Assembly (NCBI GenBank): GCA_038330145.1 | Contig: JBBQNR010000005.1 | Location: 1 to 64,000 of the forward strand | Direction of reading: 5' to 3' | Source of the DNA: JBBQNR01 sp038330145 | GTDB lineage: Bacteria > Actinomycetota > Thermoleophilia > Solirubrobacterales > JBBDJG01 | Length of the DNA: 64,000 nt | Shown: positions 55,276-62,677 of the stretch, in pieces | How the letters are laid out: each line of letters opens with the position of its first letter | How positions within the stretch are numbered: the first letter of the stretch is position 1 | The notes under the pieces: model-generated | Databases searched by the model: none | Seen by the model: the letters and a program-made list of their open reading frames with translations, nothing else | What the model was told of the DNA's origin: nothing | Made by a program: the position numbers and the translations under genes

Positions 55276-55683
55276 CTACTCCGAGAGGCCGACTGCTTCG
55301 ATCGCTTCTTCCTTCGTCTGGAACATCTTGCCGCGGACGATCCTGCCCTCTCGCACCGTCCACAGCATCGCGCCTCGCGCTTCGATCTCGACGCCGCTTC
55401 CCTTGCCCCGTCCCCGAACGAGGTCAACCGTGATCAATTCCTCGGGCCCGCACTCGATGACCTCCTCCATTTCAGGGCTGAAGCGATCGAATGCGTCCAA
55501 CATCTCCGTCCAAAACCGCGCCAATCCGTCGTGCCCCATGTACGTGCCCTTGAAGGGGCTGATCGAGGCCGACCAGTCGAACTCCATCTCGGCGCTAACG
55601 CATTCCAATGCGGCATCGAGATCTCGTTTGGCCCAACTGGCCTCGAAGCGCTGAACAAGTTCCACGTTCTCCTGCAACATCAC
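55276..55683 (-). CDS. NTF2-like (SnoaL-type) protein 2
   Basis: 135 aa from ATG 55683 (a second Met follows). MMLQENVELVQRFEASWAKR, CVSAEMEFDWSASISPFKG, GHDGLARFWTEMLDAFDRF and WTVREGRIVRGKMF. Paralog of the next gene, separated by 3 nt, probably from tandem duplication. The 43-bp gap to the upstream palindrome copy 3 likely contains its promoter. Confidence 0.85.
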   Translation of the reverse strand: MMLQENVELVQRFEASWAKRDLDAALECVSAEMEFDWSASISPFKGTYMGHDGLARFWTEMLDAFDRFSPEMEEVIECGPEELITVDLVRGRGKGSGVEIEARGAMLWTVREGRIVRGKMFQTKEEAIEAVGLSE

Positions 55684-55725
55684 CCGCGAAGTATCCCGCA
55701 GGCGAGGTGCGATGACCGGGCCGGG

Positions 55726-55782
55726 CTAGATGATTTATTCCACGATCCACGCACGCACGGGGCCGCGGAATCAACCATCTAG
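55726..55782. repeat. Stop-codon-associated long-stem palindrome, copy 3
   Basis: CTAGATGATTTATTCC and GGAATCAACCATCTAG around a 25-nt GC-rich loop; near-identical to the reverse complement of copy 1. Its right CTAG holds the stop codon of the minus-strand helical-protein gene (55781-55779). Confidence 0.8.
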
Positions 55783-56345
55783 CGGAGCTTGCGCTCGATG
55801 CGATCGAGCACGGTCTTGCGGTTCGCGTGGCGGCGCTCGTAGTCGCGCAGCTTGCGTAGCTGCGCTGCCGACAGCCCCTCGAGCTTGTCCTGCACCTGTG
55901 CGGCCGACAGCTCGTCGTAATCGTCGATGGGCAGGTTCGAGGCGGGCCGGCGCGGACGCGAGCGACGTGGACGCCGCGGGCTGCTCTCGCCGCCCGAGCG
56001 CTCGACGAACTCGCCACGGCCGAGCAGCCGTTCGAGGTCGGACAGGAAGTCGTCGGTCTGGCGGGCTCCGTACTGAAGCAGGGTTTGAACCATGTGCTGC
56101 GCGTCGTCGCGCGTCATGCGCCCGCGCTTGACCGCGTCGTCCACGACCTCCTCGATCCGCTCGCGCGAAAGCAGAACCGCATTCAGCGGGGCGAGCATGC
56201 TCTTCGTCACCACGTCCCGCACCGCGCCCACGTTGCGGCCGACGGCGCCGGTGGGGAGGGTGAGGACGGATCTGCGCGACTGGTCTCCCTGGCCGTCGGC
56301 CTTGGAGCCACGACGTGGACGGCTAGAGGCCGAGTCCGCTGCCAT
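55779..56345 (-). CDS. Helical protein with a conserved-looking C-terminal motif, function unknown
   Basis: 188 aa from ATG 56345; the frame is open further upstream but overlaps the EEP gene in a poor frame. N-terminal ~30 residues basic and disordered. Residues ~45-110 are a helix pair (VTKSMLAPLNAVLLSRERIE, then DDAQHMVQTLLQYGARQTDD), phasin-like in feel. A basic linker (RRPRRSRPRRP) precedes DYDELSAAQVQDKLEGLSAA and YERRHANRKTVLDRIERKL, a repeated Arg/Leu pattern I associate with actinobacterial DNA-associated proteins. Role unknown. Confidence 0.72.
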   Translation of the reverse strand: MAADSASSRPRRGSKADGQGDQSRRSVLTLPTGAVGRNVGAVRDVVTKSMLAPLNAVLLSRERIEEVVDDAVKRGRMTRDDAQHMVQTLLQYGARQTDDFLSDLERLLGRGEFVERSGGESSPRRPRRSRPRRPASNLPIDDYDELSAAQVQDKLEGLSAAQLRKLRDYERRHANRKTVLDRIERKLR

Positions 56346-56353
56346 CGCCAGTA

Positions 56354-57226
56354 CTAATACAGCATCGGGGGAGGAGCGGCGAAAGTTGCGACGATCGGTG
56401 CATGATCGGAGAGCTTGATCCGGCGAACGCCTTCGCGCCATGGCAGCTCGATCTCGCGACCGGGCGCCGGCCAGGGCTCCGGCGGCTGCGCCGGCGCCAA
56501 CCCTCGCGCCAGCAGATGATCGATGCCGTCGGGCGCCGTCGGCCAGCAGAGGCCGAACCTGCGCTGGAGCTCCTGGAAGAGCGCGGGGGAGCTGCGGGGC
56601 CGCAGGTTGAAGTCGCCTCCCAGCACCAGAGGAGCAGCGCCCGCCCACGCGATCGCCGTCTCGGCCGCCCTTGTCAGCTCGCGCTCGGCCTGGAGCCGCT
56701 CGCCGGCGCTGGCGTGCAGGTTGGCGACGAAGATCGGTCCAGCCCTCGAGTCCGACTCGATGCCTACGAAGCTCATCCGGCGGCGCTCACCGCGCAGGCC
56801 GCGCTCGCGCAGCGGGTTAAGGAGCAGGGAACGAAAGCTGCCCGGGACGGGCCGCCACGGCGGTCGGACCAGGATCACGTTCGAGCCGCCCTCCCATGAG
56901 CCGATCAGGTCGGGATTGAACCGACCGAGCACGCCGGTGAGCGGGCGCAACTGGTTGCGGGACGTCAGGGTGCGGTACGCGTGCGCGCCGGACCGCGCGG
57001 CCAACGGCTGCGTCCAGGGGGGCGGAACCTCCTGGAGCAGGCATGTGTCCCACCTCGCCTGCGCGATCGTGTCCGTGAACTGCCTCAACAGCGAGCGGTT
57101 CACCTGCAGGTGGACGCCGTTGTCCTCAGCGTGTCGCCACAGACGCGAGCGCAACGTGAAAAGGGCGGGGTCGGGCGGAAAGTCGCGGCCGTGGAAGAGG
57201 TTCCAGGTCATCGCGCACAACTCCAC
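56354..57226 (-). CDS. Endonuclease/exonuclease/phosphatase (EEP) family protein
   Basis: About 290 aa if started at GTG 57226; ATG 57211 or GTG 57274 are alternatives with no decisive ribosome site. All EEP motifs are present: TWNLFHGRD (Asn), CLLQEV (metal Glu), VANLHASAG (His), LVLGGDFNLRP, DGIDHLLARG and the terminal KLSDHAPIVATF (Asp-His). It should cleave DNA, RNA or phosphoesters with Mg. No signal peptide. It is 8 nt upstream of the helical-protein gene on the same strand. Confidence 0.85.
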   Translation of the reverse strand: MELCAMTWNLFHGRDFPPDPALFTLRSRLWRHAEDNGVHLQVNRSLLRQFTDTIAQARWDTCLLQEVPPPWTQPLAARSGAHAYRTLTSRNQLRPLTGVLGRFNPDLIGSWEGGSNVILVRPPWRPVPGSFRSLLLNPLRERGLRGERRRMSFVGIESDSRAGPIFVANLHASAGERLQAERELTRAAETAIAWAGAAPLVLGGDFNLRPRSSPALFQELQRRFGLCWPTAPDGIDHLLARGLAPAQPPEPWPAPGREIELPWREGVRRIKLSDHAPIVATFAAPPPMLY

Positions 57227-57274
57227 GGCCTCTGCTTCGCCGCCGCTCTCACGCCGGCTATGCCGCGTGGACAC

Positions 57275-57442
57275 CTAGTGGCCCTTCTCAAAACGTTTCA
57301 CCGGAAACGGCGGCCTCCGGAACCGCCATGCGGCGTCCTCGGTCGACCCTGTACTGGTCAGTGCAGGGTCTCCCTGCGTCCTTGCCTGGCAGCTTCGGGC
57401 GCCTCGCCGTTCCTCGGCGGACGTTCCGAGACGGGCCACTAG
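57275..57442. repeat. 168-bp element with ~25-bp imperfect inverted ends
   Basis: Ends: CTAGTGGCCC (57275-57284) and GGGCCACTAG (57433-57442), a perfect 10-bp inverted repeat; continuing inward, 19 of 25 positions match. Inside are smaller hairpins: GACCCTG...CAGGGTC, GGCGG...CCGCC and CGCCG-TTCCT-CGGCG. It fills the space between the divergent EEP and argF genes and stops 12 bp before the argF ATG. No clear target-site duplication. Candidate MITE or structured leader RNA. Confidence 0.55.
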
Positions 57443-57454
57443 AATCGCTGCGCC

Positions 57455-58351
57455 ATGGCGCCGACGAAGAACTTCATCACCGGAACAGAGCTTAAGCGCG
57501 AGGACCTGCTCGCCCTGATCAGCCGGGCGAGGGAGCTGAAGCAGGGGAGCGAGCGACCCAGGCCACTGGAAGGGAGGACCGTGGTGCTGTTGTTCGAGAG
57601 CCCCTCGACCCGGACCCGGGTGTCGTTCCACGTCGGCGTCTCGCAACTCGGCGGCGAGGCCCTGCTGCTACGCGGCGACGAGCTTCAGCTCGCGCGCGGC
57701 GAGTCGGTGCGGGACACGGCGCTGGTGCTGTCGCGCTACGTGGACGCGATCGTCGCCCGTGTCGCCGACCACGGCTACCTCGAGCAGCTCGCGACGTATG
57801 CGGACGTCCCGGTGGTGAACGCCCTCACGCCGCGGCACCATCCCTGTCAGGCGCTTGCTGACCTGCTGACGTTGGAGGAGCGCTTCGGAAAGCTCGAAGG
57901 CCTGCGCCTGGCATACATCGGAGACGGCAACAACGTCTGCAACTCGTTGATGCTGCTGGGTTCGCTGGCCGGCCTGAAGGTCGCCGTTGCGACGCCGCCG
58001 GAGCTGCGGCCAGACGAGCAGATCGTGGCCGTTTGCGGCGACGCGGTCGAGGTGACCACCGATCCACGCGCCGCCGCCGAGGGGGCGCACGCGCTCTACA
58101 CCGACGTCTGGATCAGCATGGGCGACGAGGCCGAGGCCGAGCGGCGCCGCGAGCTGCTGGCCCCCTACCAGCTCAACGAATCGCTGCTCGAGCTCGCCAG
58201 GCCAGAAGCAATCGTGCTGCATTGCCTGCCGGCTCATCCTGGCGAGGAGATCACCGCGGAGCTGCTCTACGGAGAGCGCTCGGCGGTCTGGGACCAGGCC
58301 GAGAACCGGCTGCACGCGCAGAAGGCGCTGCTCGAGCTTTTGCTGAGCTGA
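57455..58351 (+). CDS. argF: Ornithine carbamoyltransferase
   Basis: 298 aa from ATG 57455; no Shine-Dalgarno is visible. Makes citrulline from ornithine and carbamoyl phosphate. Signature residues: ESPSTRTRVSF (carbamoyl-phosphate loop), ALTPRHHPCQALADLLT, DVWISMGDE and VLHCLPAH. Length is slightly short of the usual ~305-315. No other arg gene is in the window, so it is an isolated arginine gene upstream of the thiamin operon. Confidence 0.95.
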   Translation: MAPTKNFITGTELKREDLLALISRARELKQGSERPRPLEGRTVVLLFESPSTRTRVSFHVGVSQLGGEALLLRGDELQLARGESVRDTALVLSRYVDAIVARVADHGYLEQLATYADVPVVNALTPRHHPCQALADLLTLEERFGKLEGLRLAYIGDGNNVCNSLMLLGSLAGLKVAVATPPELRPDEQIVAVCGDAVEVTTDPRAAAEGAHALYTDVWISMGDEAEAERRRELLAPYQLNESLLELARPEAIVLHCLPAHPGEEITAELLYGERSAVWDQAENRLHAQKALLELLLS

Positions 58352-58402
58352 CTGATGCCCTGATCGTGGCATTGGTCAGCTACCAGCTCCTGCTCTACGA
58401 TT

Positions 58403-58495
58403 GCCTTGCGGGAGCCCGGTGAACCGGGCTGAGAGGGTGGCTGAGGGTCACCGACCGCCTGAACCTGATCCGGGTCATGCCGGCGTAGGAAGGGA
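58403..58495 (+). promoter_or_regulatory. TPP riboswitch (THI element)
   Basis: Core signatures in order: GCGGGAGCCCG, CTGAGAGGGTGG, CGACCGCCTGAACCTGATC, CGGGTCATGCCGGCGTAGGAAGGG. P1 is CCTT (58404-58407) with AAGG (58490-58493). The 3' P1 strand is part of the thiO ribosome site AAGGGAG, so TPP binding should hide it directly and block translation. Confidence 0.95.
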
Positions 58496-58500
58496 GAGAG

Positions 58501-59703
58501 TTGGGGACCATCGAGTCCGGAAAGAGCGCCAGGCGCGAGAGTTGCGATCTGATCGTGATCGGCGCCGGCGTCATCGGCCTCGCGGCAGGCTGGCGCGCGG
58601 CCCAGCGCGGGCTTCGCACGCTGGTGCTGGAGGCGGGCGAGCCGGGAAGGGGCTCGACGGGCGTCGCCGCGGGCATGCTGGCGCCGGTGACGGAGGCGAC
58701 CTTCGGGGAGCGGGAGCTGCTCTCGCTGAGTCTCGAGGCGGCGCGTTGCTACCCGCAGTTCGTCGCGGAGCTCGAGCAATCGACCGGCGTGGAGACCGGT
58801 TTCCGCCCGAGCGGCACGCTGGCCGTGGCGCTCGACCGCGACCAGGCCGAGGAGATGCGGCGGCTGCACGAGTTCCAGCGCTCGCTCGCGCTCGAGTCCG
58901 AATGGCTGAACGGCCGGGAGTGCCGGCGGCTGGAGCCGGGGCTGTCGCCGAGCGTCGTGGCAGGGATACGTTCGTCCCTGGACCATCACGTCACCCCGCG
59001 GTCGCTGACGCTGGCTCTGGAGCGCGCGCTCGAGCTGGCCGGAGGGCGGCTGCGTTCGTCGGCGCCGGTGCGGGAGTTGCTGCGTTCGGGAGAGCGGGTG
59101 GAGGGAGTGCTGCTTCATTCCGGTGAGCGAATCGCCGCCCCCAAGGTGGTCCTGGCTGCCGGCTGGCAGTCGGCGCAGCTGACGGGTCTCGCCGGCGACG
59201 ACGCTGCGCTGCCGCTGCGCCCGGTCAAGGGCCAGATCCTGACGCTGCGCTCCGCGACCGAAGCACCGATCGCCGGCAGAGTCGTGCGCACGCCCGAGGT
59301 CTACCTCGTGCCGAGGCCCGACGGGGAGCTGGTCGTTGGAGCGACCGTCGAGGAGCGAGGCCTCGACAGCACGGTCACCGCCGGCGGTGTGTTCGAGCTT
59401 CTACGCGCGGCGTACGAGGCGCTACCGGGCATCACCGAGCTCGAGCTCACCGAGGCGAGGGCGGGGCTGCGGCCCGGCACGCCGGACAACAGGCCGATCG
59501 TCGGGCCGGGAGCCCTCGATGGCCTCGTGTGGGCAAGCGGCCACTACAGGAACGGCATCCTGCTTGCCGGCGTGACGGCGGACGCCGTCGCCGAGTTGGT
59601 CGCAGGGGGTGAGCTTCAGCAGCGCTTCGCTCCCTTCTCGCCGCGTCGCTTCGACCGCAGCGTGGAGGCGGCCGCGGCGCCGGGAGGGGCACCGAGGCGA
59701 TGA
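58501..59703 (+). CDS. thiO: Glycine oxidase
   Basis: 400 aa from TTG 58501, 5 nt after AAGGGAG. FAD enzyme that turns glycine into the imine used for the thiazole. Visible: Rossmann LIVIGAGVIGLAAGWRAAQR, GSTGVAAGMLAPV, RPVKGQILTL and GLRPGTPDNRPIVGP near the C-terminus, plus WASGHYRNGILLAG. First gene of thiO-thiS-thiG under the TPP riboswitch. The last ~20 residues are divergent. Confidence 0.95.
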   Translation: MGTIESGKSARRESCDLIVIGAGVIGLAAGWRAAQRGLRTLVLEAGEPGRGSTGVAAGMLAPVTEATFGERELLSLSLEAARCYPQFVAELEQSTGVETGFRPSGTLAVALDRDQAEEMRRLHEFQRSLALESEWLNGRECRRLEPGLSPSVVAGIRSSLDHHVTPRSLTLALERALELAGGRLRSSAPVRELLRSGERVEGVLLHSGERIAAPKVVLAAGWQSAQLTGLAGDDAALPLRPVKGQILTLRSATEAPIAGRVVRTPEVYLVPRPDGELVVGATVEERGLDSTVTAGGVFELLRAAYEALPGITELELTEARAGLRPGTPDNRPIVGPGALDGLVWASGHYRNGILLAGVTADAVAELVAGGELQQRFAPFSPRRFDRSVEAAAAPGGAPRR

Positions 59704-59906
59704 AGGTGATTGTCAACGGGCGCGAGCGCGAGCTGGCCGAGGGCGCGACGGTTGCCGGGCTGATCGAGCAACTGCGCGAGTCGCCGGACGGCCGCGGCGT
59801 CGCCGTCGCCGTGGACGCCGAGGTGGTGCCGCGTAGCCGCTGGGACAGCACCCCGCTCACGGAGGGCCAGCGAGTCGAGCTGGTGGCGGCGATCCAGGGT
59901 GGTTGA
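59700..59906 (+). CDS. thiS: Thiamin sulfur carrier
   Basis: 68 aa; ATG 59700 overlaps the thiO stop by 4 nt (ATGA). Ubiquitin-like: MKVIVNGRERELAEGATVAG, then VVPRSRWDSTPLTEGQRVEL and a terminal Gly-Gly (AIQGG), which becomes thiocarboxylated to hand sulfur to ThiG. Confidence 0.95.
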   Translation: MKVIVNGRERELAEGATVAGLIEQLRESPDGRGVAVAVDAEVVPRSRWDSTPLTEGQRVELVAAIQGG

Positions 59907-60735
59907 CGTGAATGCCGAGGGTGCCGCGCGAGAGCCGGCCACCGGAACGCTCGAGATAGCCGGCCGGCGCTGGGGCTCGAGGCTGATCCTGGGCAGCGGT
60001 GGGTTCGAGAGCCTGGAGCTGTTGGGGGAGGCGATCGTCGCGGCGGGCTCGGAGATCGTCACGGTGGCGTTGCGCCGCGTCGATCCCGGCGCCCAGGGCT
60101 CGATCATGAGCGTGCTCGATAGCCACGGCTGCTTTCTGCTTCCGAACACGGCGGGCTGCTACACGGCGCACGACGCGGTGCTGACGGCGCGGCTGGCGCG
60201 GGAGGCCTTCGAGACCAACTGGGTCAAGCTCGAGGTGATCGGCGACGATCGCACGCTCTACCCGGATGCCCCAGAGCTGCTGGAGGCGGCCGAGACGCTG
60301 GTCGGCGAGGGATTCGTGGTGCTTCCCTACGCGAACGACGATCCGATCCTCAACCGCCGCCTGGAGGAGGTCGGCTGCGCCGCTGTGATGCCGCTCGGGG
60401 CCCCGATCGGGAGCGGCATGGGAATCCGAAATCCGTACAATCTCGCCATCGTCGTCGAGCAGGCCGGCGTGCCTGTGATCTGCGACGCCGGCGTGGGCAC
60501 GGCCTCCGACGCCGCGATCGCGATGGAGCTGGGCTGCGACGGCGTGCTGATGGCGAGCGCGATCGCGCGCGCCCAGGACCCGGCCAAGATGGCGAGCGCG
60601 ATGCGTTCGGCGGTCCAGGCGGGGCGGCTTGCCCACGAGGCCGGGCGGATGCCGCGGCGGACGTACGCGCGCGCGTCGACGCCCACCAGCGGCGTGCCGG
60701 AGTTCGGAAACCCCGCGTCCGATCGCTCGTCCTGA
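59899..60735 (+). CDS. thiG: Thiazole synthase
   Basis: 278 aa from GTG 59899, overlapping the thiS stop by 8 nt; GTG 59908 is an alternative. TIM barrel: SRLILGSGGFESLE, VTVALRRVDPG, LLPNTAGCYTAHDAV, catalytic Lys in NWVKLEVIGDDRTLYPD, MPLGAPIGSGMGIRNP and VICDAGVGTASDAAIAMELG. Makes the thiazole phosphate from DXP, the ThiO imine and ThiS sulfur. A ~25-aa tail follows the barrel. Confidence 0.96.
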   Translation: MVDVNAEGAAREPATGTLEIAGRRWGSRLILGSGGFESLELLGEAIVAAGSEIVTVALRRVDPGAQGSIMSVLDSHGCFLLPNTAGCYTAHDAVLTARLAREAFETNWVKLEVIGDDRTLYPDAPELLEAAETLVGEGFVVLPYANDDPILNRRLEEVGCAAVMPLGAPIGSGMGIRNPYNLAIVVEQAGVPVICDAGVGTASDAAIAMELGCDGVLMASAIARAQDPAKMASAMRSAVQAGRLAHEAGRMPRRTYARASTPTSGVPEFGNPASDRSS

Positions 60736-60745
60736 CCCCGGTCCG

Positions 60746-60803
60746 GTCGGGGTTGCCTAGGCGACCGCGGTCGGGTCGGGGTTTCCTAGGCGACCGCGGT
60801 CGG
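60746..60803. repeat. Two 29-bp tandem units with internal palindromes
   Basis: Each unit contains CCTAGG and the perfect 12-bp palindrome CGACCGCGGTCG (60762-60773 and 60791-60802). It lies 10 bp after the thiG stop, between the convergent thiG and YkgJ-like genes. Units differ at one or two bases. Possible bidirectional terminator. Confidence 0.7.
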
Positions 60804-60816
60804 GCGCGGCCTGCGG

Positions 60817-61224
60817 CTAGGCGTCATTCGTGTAGGCGATCAGCTCGGGGTCGCCCTGAAGCTCTCGCTCGGCCTTGAGGAACTCCCAGTAGCCACACTT
60901 GGTGCCGCCGGGATGGCTGCGGCAGATGGCGGGGCGGAACTCGTAGACGGTGCACATGCGCGTTACGGGGTCGAGGAACTGGCAGCGCTGCCCGAAGATC
61001 TCGTCCTTCTTGTGGCGCAGCGAGCGGCCGTCGACGATGTCCTCCTCGGCAATCTTGGAGTACTTCGTCAGGTGGTCGTGGACGTACTCGACGCTCTCAC
61101 CGAGCCCCTTGGCCAGGCGCCTGATGTCGGCCGGGCTGATCGGGATCGACGGATAGGTGCAGCAATGCGCCGGGCACTTGGAGCAGTCGAACTGAAGCCT
61201 TGGTTTCGCCTTCGGTTTGGCCAC
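60817..61224 (-). CDS. YkgJ-family (zinc/iron-chelating) cysteine protein
   Basis: 135 aa from GTG 61224 (VAKPKAKPRLQFDCSKCPAH). Cysteines: FDCSKCPAHCCTYPSI, then FGQRCQFLD, MCTVYEFRPAICRSHP and TKCGYW, the usual YkgJ pattern likely binding a metal or Fe-S cluster. The upstream extension of the frame to 61362 is not conserved-looking. Function of the family is unknown. It faces the thiamin operon and lies between thiG and thiE. Confidence 0.85.
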   Translation of the reverse strand: MAKPKAKPRLQFDCSKCPAHCCTYPSIPISPADIRRLAKGLGESVEYVHDHLTKYSKIAEEDIVDGRSLRHKKDEIFGQRCQFLDPVTRMCTVYEFRPAICRSHPGGTKCGYWEFLKAERELQGDPELIAYTNDA

Positions 61225-61403
61225 CTGGCCACGGTAGCGCGTCCGGCAGGCGGCGGCGTTCGCCGGACATCGCAGTTTGCGTGCTGGTGGACACACGGGC
61301 GCCAGGTGGTACCCGAGCGGCTCCTGTCCTATGCAAGGATTAAGTGCAGCATCGGTGGGCATCCCGATCGGCCCACCCTGGTCCCCGACCGAAGGATTTG
61401 CGA

Positions 61404-62102
61404 GTGCCAGTTGAAGTCAAGACAACCGCTCCCGAGCCCGACAGCTTGGCCGAGCGCCGGCGTGTCTGGCTCGAGCGATCGCGGCTGTACCTGATCTGCG
61501 AGGCGCGCCCCGACGGGCACGAGCCGGAGGAGATCCTGCGCCCGGCGCTGCGTGCCGGCGTCGACGTCGTGCAGCTTCGCGACAAGTCGGGCGACGAGCG
61601 TGACCTGGTCGAGGCCGGGCGGGTCTTCCGGCGTCTGTGCGACGCCTACGACGCGCTCTTCATCGTCAACGACCAGCCGGAGCTGGCGCTCGCCTGTGCC
61701 GCCGACGGTGTTCACCTGGGCCAGGACGATGCATCGCCCGCCGAGGCCAGGCGCCTGATGGGGCAGGACGCGCTGATCGGACGCTCCACGCACTCCGTCA
61801 AGCAGATAGAGAAGGCGAGCGACGTCGACTACATCGCCGTCGGCCCGGTCTACCGCACGCCGACCAAGCCCGAGTACGAGCCGGTCGGTCTCGACCTCGT
61901 GCGGGAAGCCGCCGTGCGGGCCACGATGCCCTTCTTCGCCGTCGGCGGCATCGACGCCGGCAACGTCGACGAGGTGCTCGAGGCCGGCGCCGGCCGTATC
62001 GCCGTCGTGCGCGCGATCCGCGACGCCGAGGACCCGGGCGAGGCTGCCGGGCGGCTGCGCGAGCGCATCGACGCCCATCTGGGCGTCGGCTCGACGCGCT
62101 GA
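61404..62102 (+). CDS. thiE: Thiamin-phosphate synthase
   Basis: 232 aa from GTG 61404 (GAAGGA 7 nt upstream), giving a ~25-aa N-terminal extension before the barrel SRLYLICEARP. Joins HMP-PP and thiazole phosphate. Visible: VDVVQLRDKSGDERDLVE, FIVNDQPELALACAADGVHLGQ, LIGRSTHSVKQIEKA, DYIAVGPVYRTPTKP and FFAVGGIDAGNVDEVL. It is separate from the riboswitch operon; no second riboswitch is visible upstream. Confidence 0.94.
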   Translation: MPVEVKTTAPEPDSLAERRRVWLERSRLYLICEARPDGHEPEEILRPALRAGVDVVQLRDKSGDERDLVEAGRVFRRLCDAYDALFIVNDQPELALACAADGVHLGQDDASPAEARRLMGQDALIGRSTHSVKQIEKASDVDYIAVGPVYRTPTKPEYEPVGLDLVREAAVRATMPFFAVGGIDAGNVDEVLEAGAGRIAVVRAIRDAEDPGEAAGRLRERIDAHLGVGSTR

Positions 62103-62134
62103 ACTCGTCGCCCCGTGCGAGACTAAATCTCGCG

Positions 62135-62668
62135 ATGCCTGGACGGGAGAAACGAAAGCGCCGGCGCAAGGGGCGCGGCACGAGGGCGCCGCAGCCGGCG
62201 CCGGCGGCACCTGCTCCCACCCCCGCCGCAGCGCCGCGCAAGTCGAAGGACGACCTCGCGCGCGAGCGACTCGAGCCGCTGGAGCCCGGCGAGCGACCGC
62301 TCGCCGTCACCATCGCCGCGCTGATCGCCGGCGCGCTCGGCATCACGACGATCGTGCTGTTCGCGTTCGGCGTCGACACCGGCGACACCCAGTTCAACGC
62401 CTTCAGCACGGTCTTCTACGCCGGCGTGATGCTGGTGATGGCCTGGGGGATGTGGAACGCTCGTTACTGGGCCGTGCTGGGATTCCAGGCCCTGCTGGGA
62501 CTGCTGATCGCGGTCTGGTCGCTGCTGCTGCTGAAGGCCGAGAGCGTTCTCTCCGTGCTGGTCGCCCTGGTCGTGATAGCGCTCGCCGGCACGTTGTTCT
62601 GGTTCCTGGTGAAATCGCTCGCCCGAATCCAGATGCCTGAGCGCCGCCAGTCAGACTCCAACCTTTAA
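62135..62668 (+). CDS. Small membrane protein with a basic N-terminus
   Basis: 177 aa from ATG 62135. Residues 1-55 are Arg/Lys/Pro/Ala-rich (MPGREKRKRRRKGRGTRAP), then four hydrophobic helices: VTIAALIAGALGITTIVLF, FYAGVMLVMAWGM, AVLGFQALLGLLIAVWSLL and LVALVVIALAGTLFWFL. This resembles small actinobacterial membrane proteins of unknown role. It begins 32 nt after thiE and ends 9 nt before the lpd start. Confidence 0.75.
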   Translation: MPGREKRKRRRKGRGTRAPQPAPAAPAPTPAAAPRKSKDDLARERLEPLEPGERPLAVTIAALIAGALGITTIVLFAFGVDTGDTQFNAFSTVFYAGVMLVMAWGMWNARYWAVLGFQALLGLLIAVWSLLLLKAESVLSVLVALVVIALAGTLFWFLVKSLARIQMPERRQSDSNL

Positions 62669-62677
62669 GCTCACCGC

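Noticed and set aside
61344..61403. N-terminal extension of thiE to 61344
   Set aside because: GTG 61404 has a ribosome site (GAAGGA) and the extension looks like low-complexity leader.
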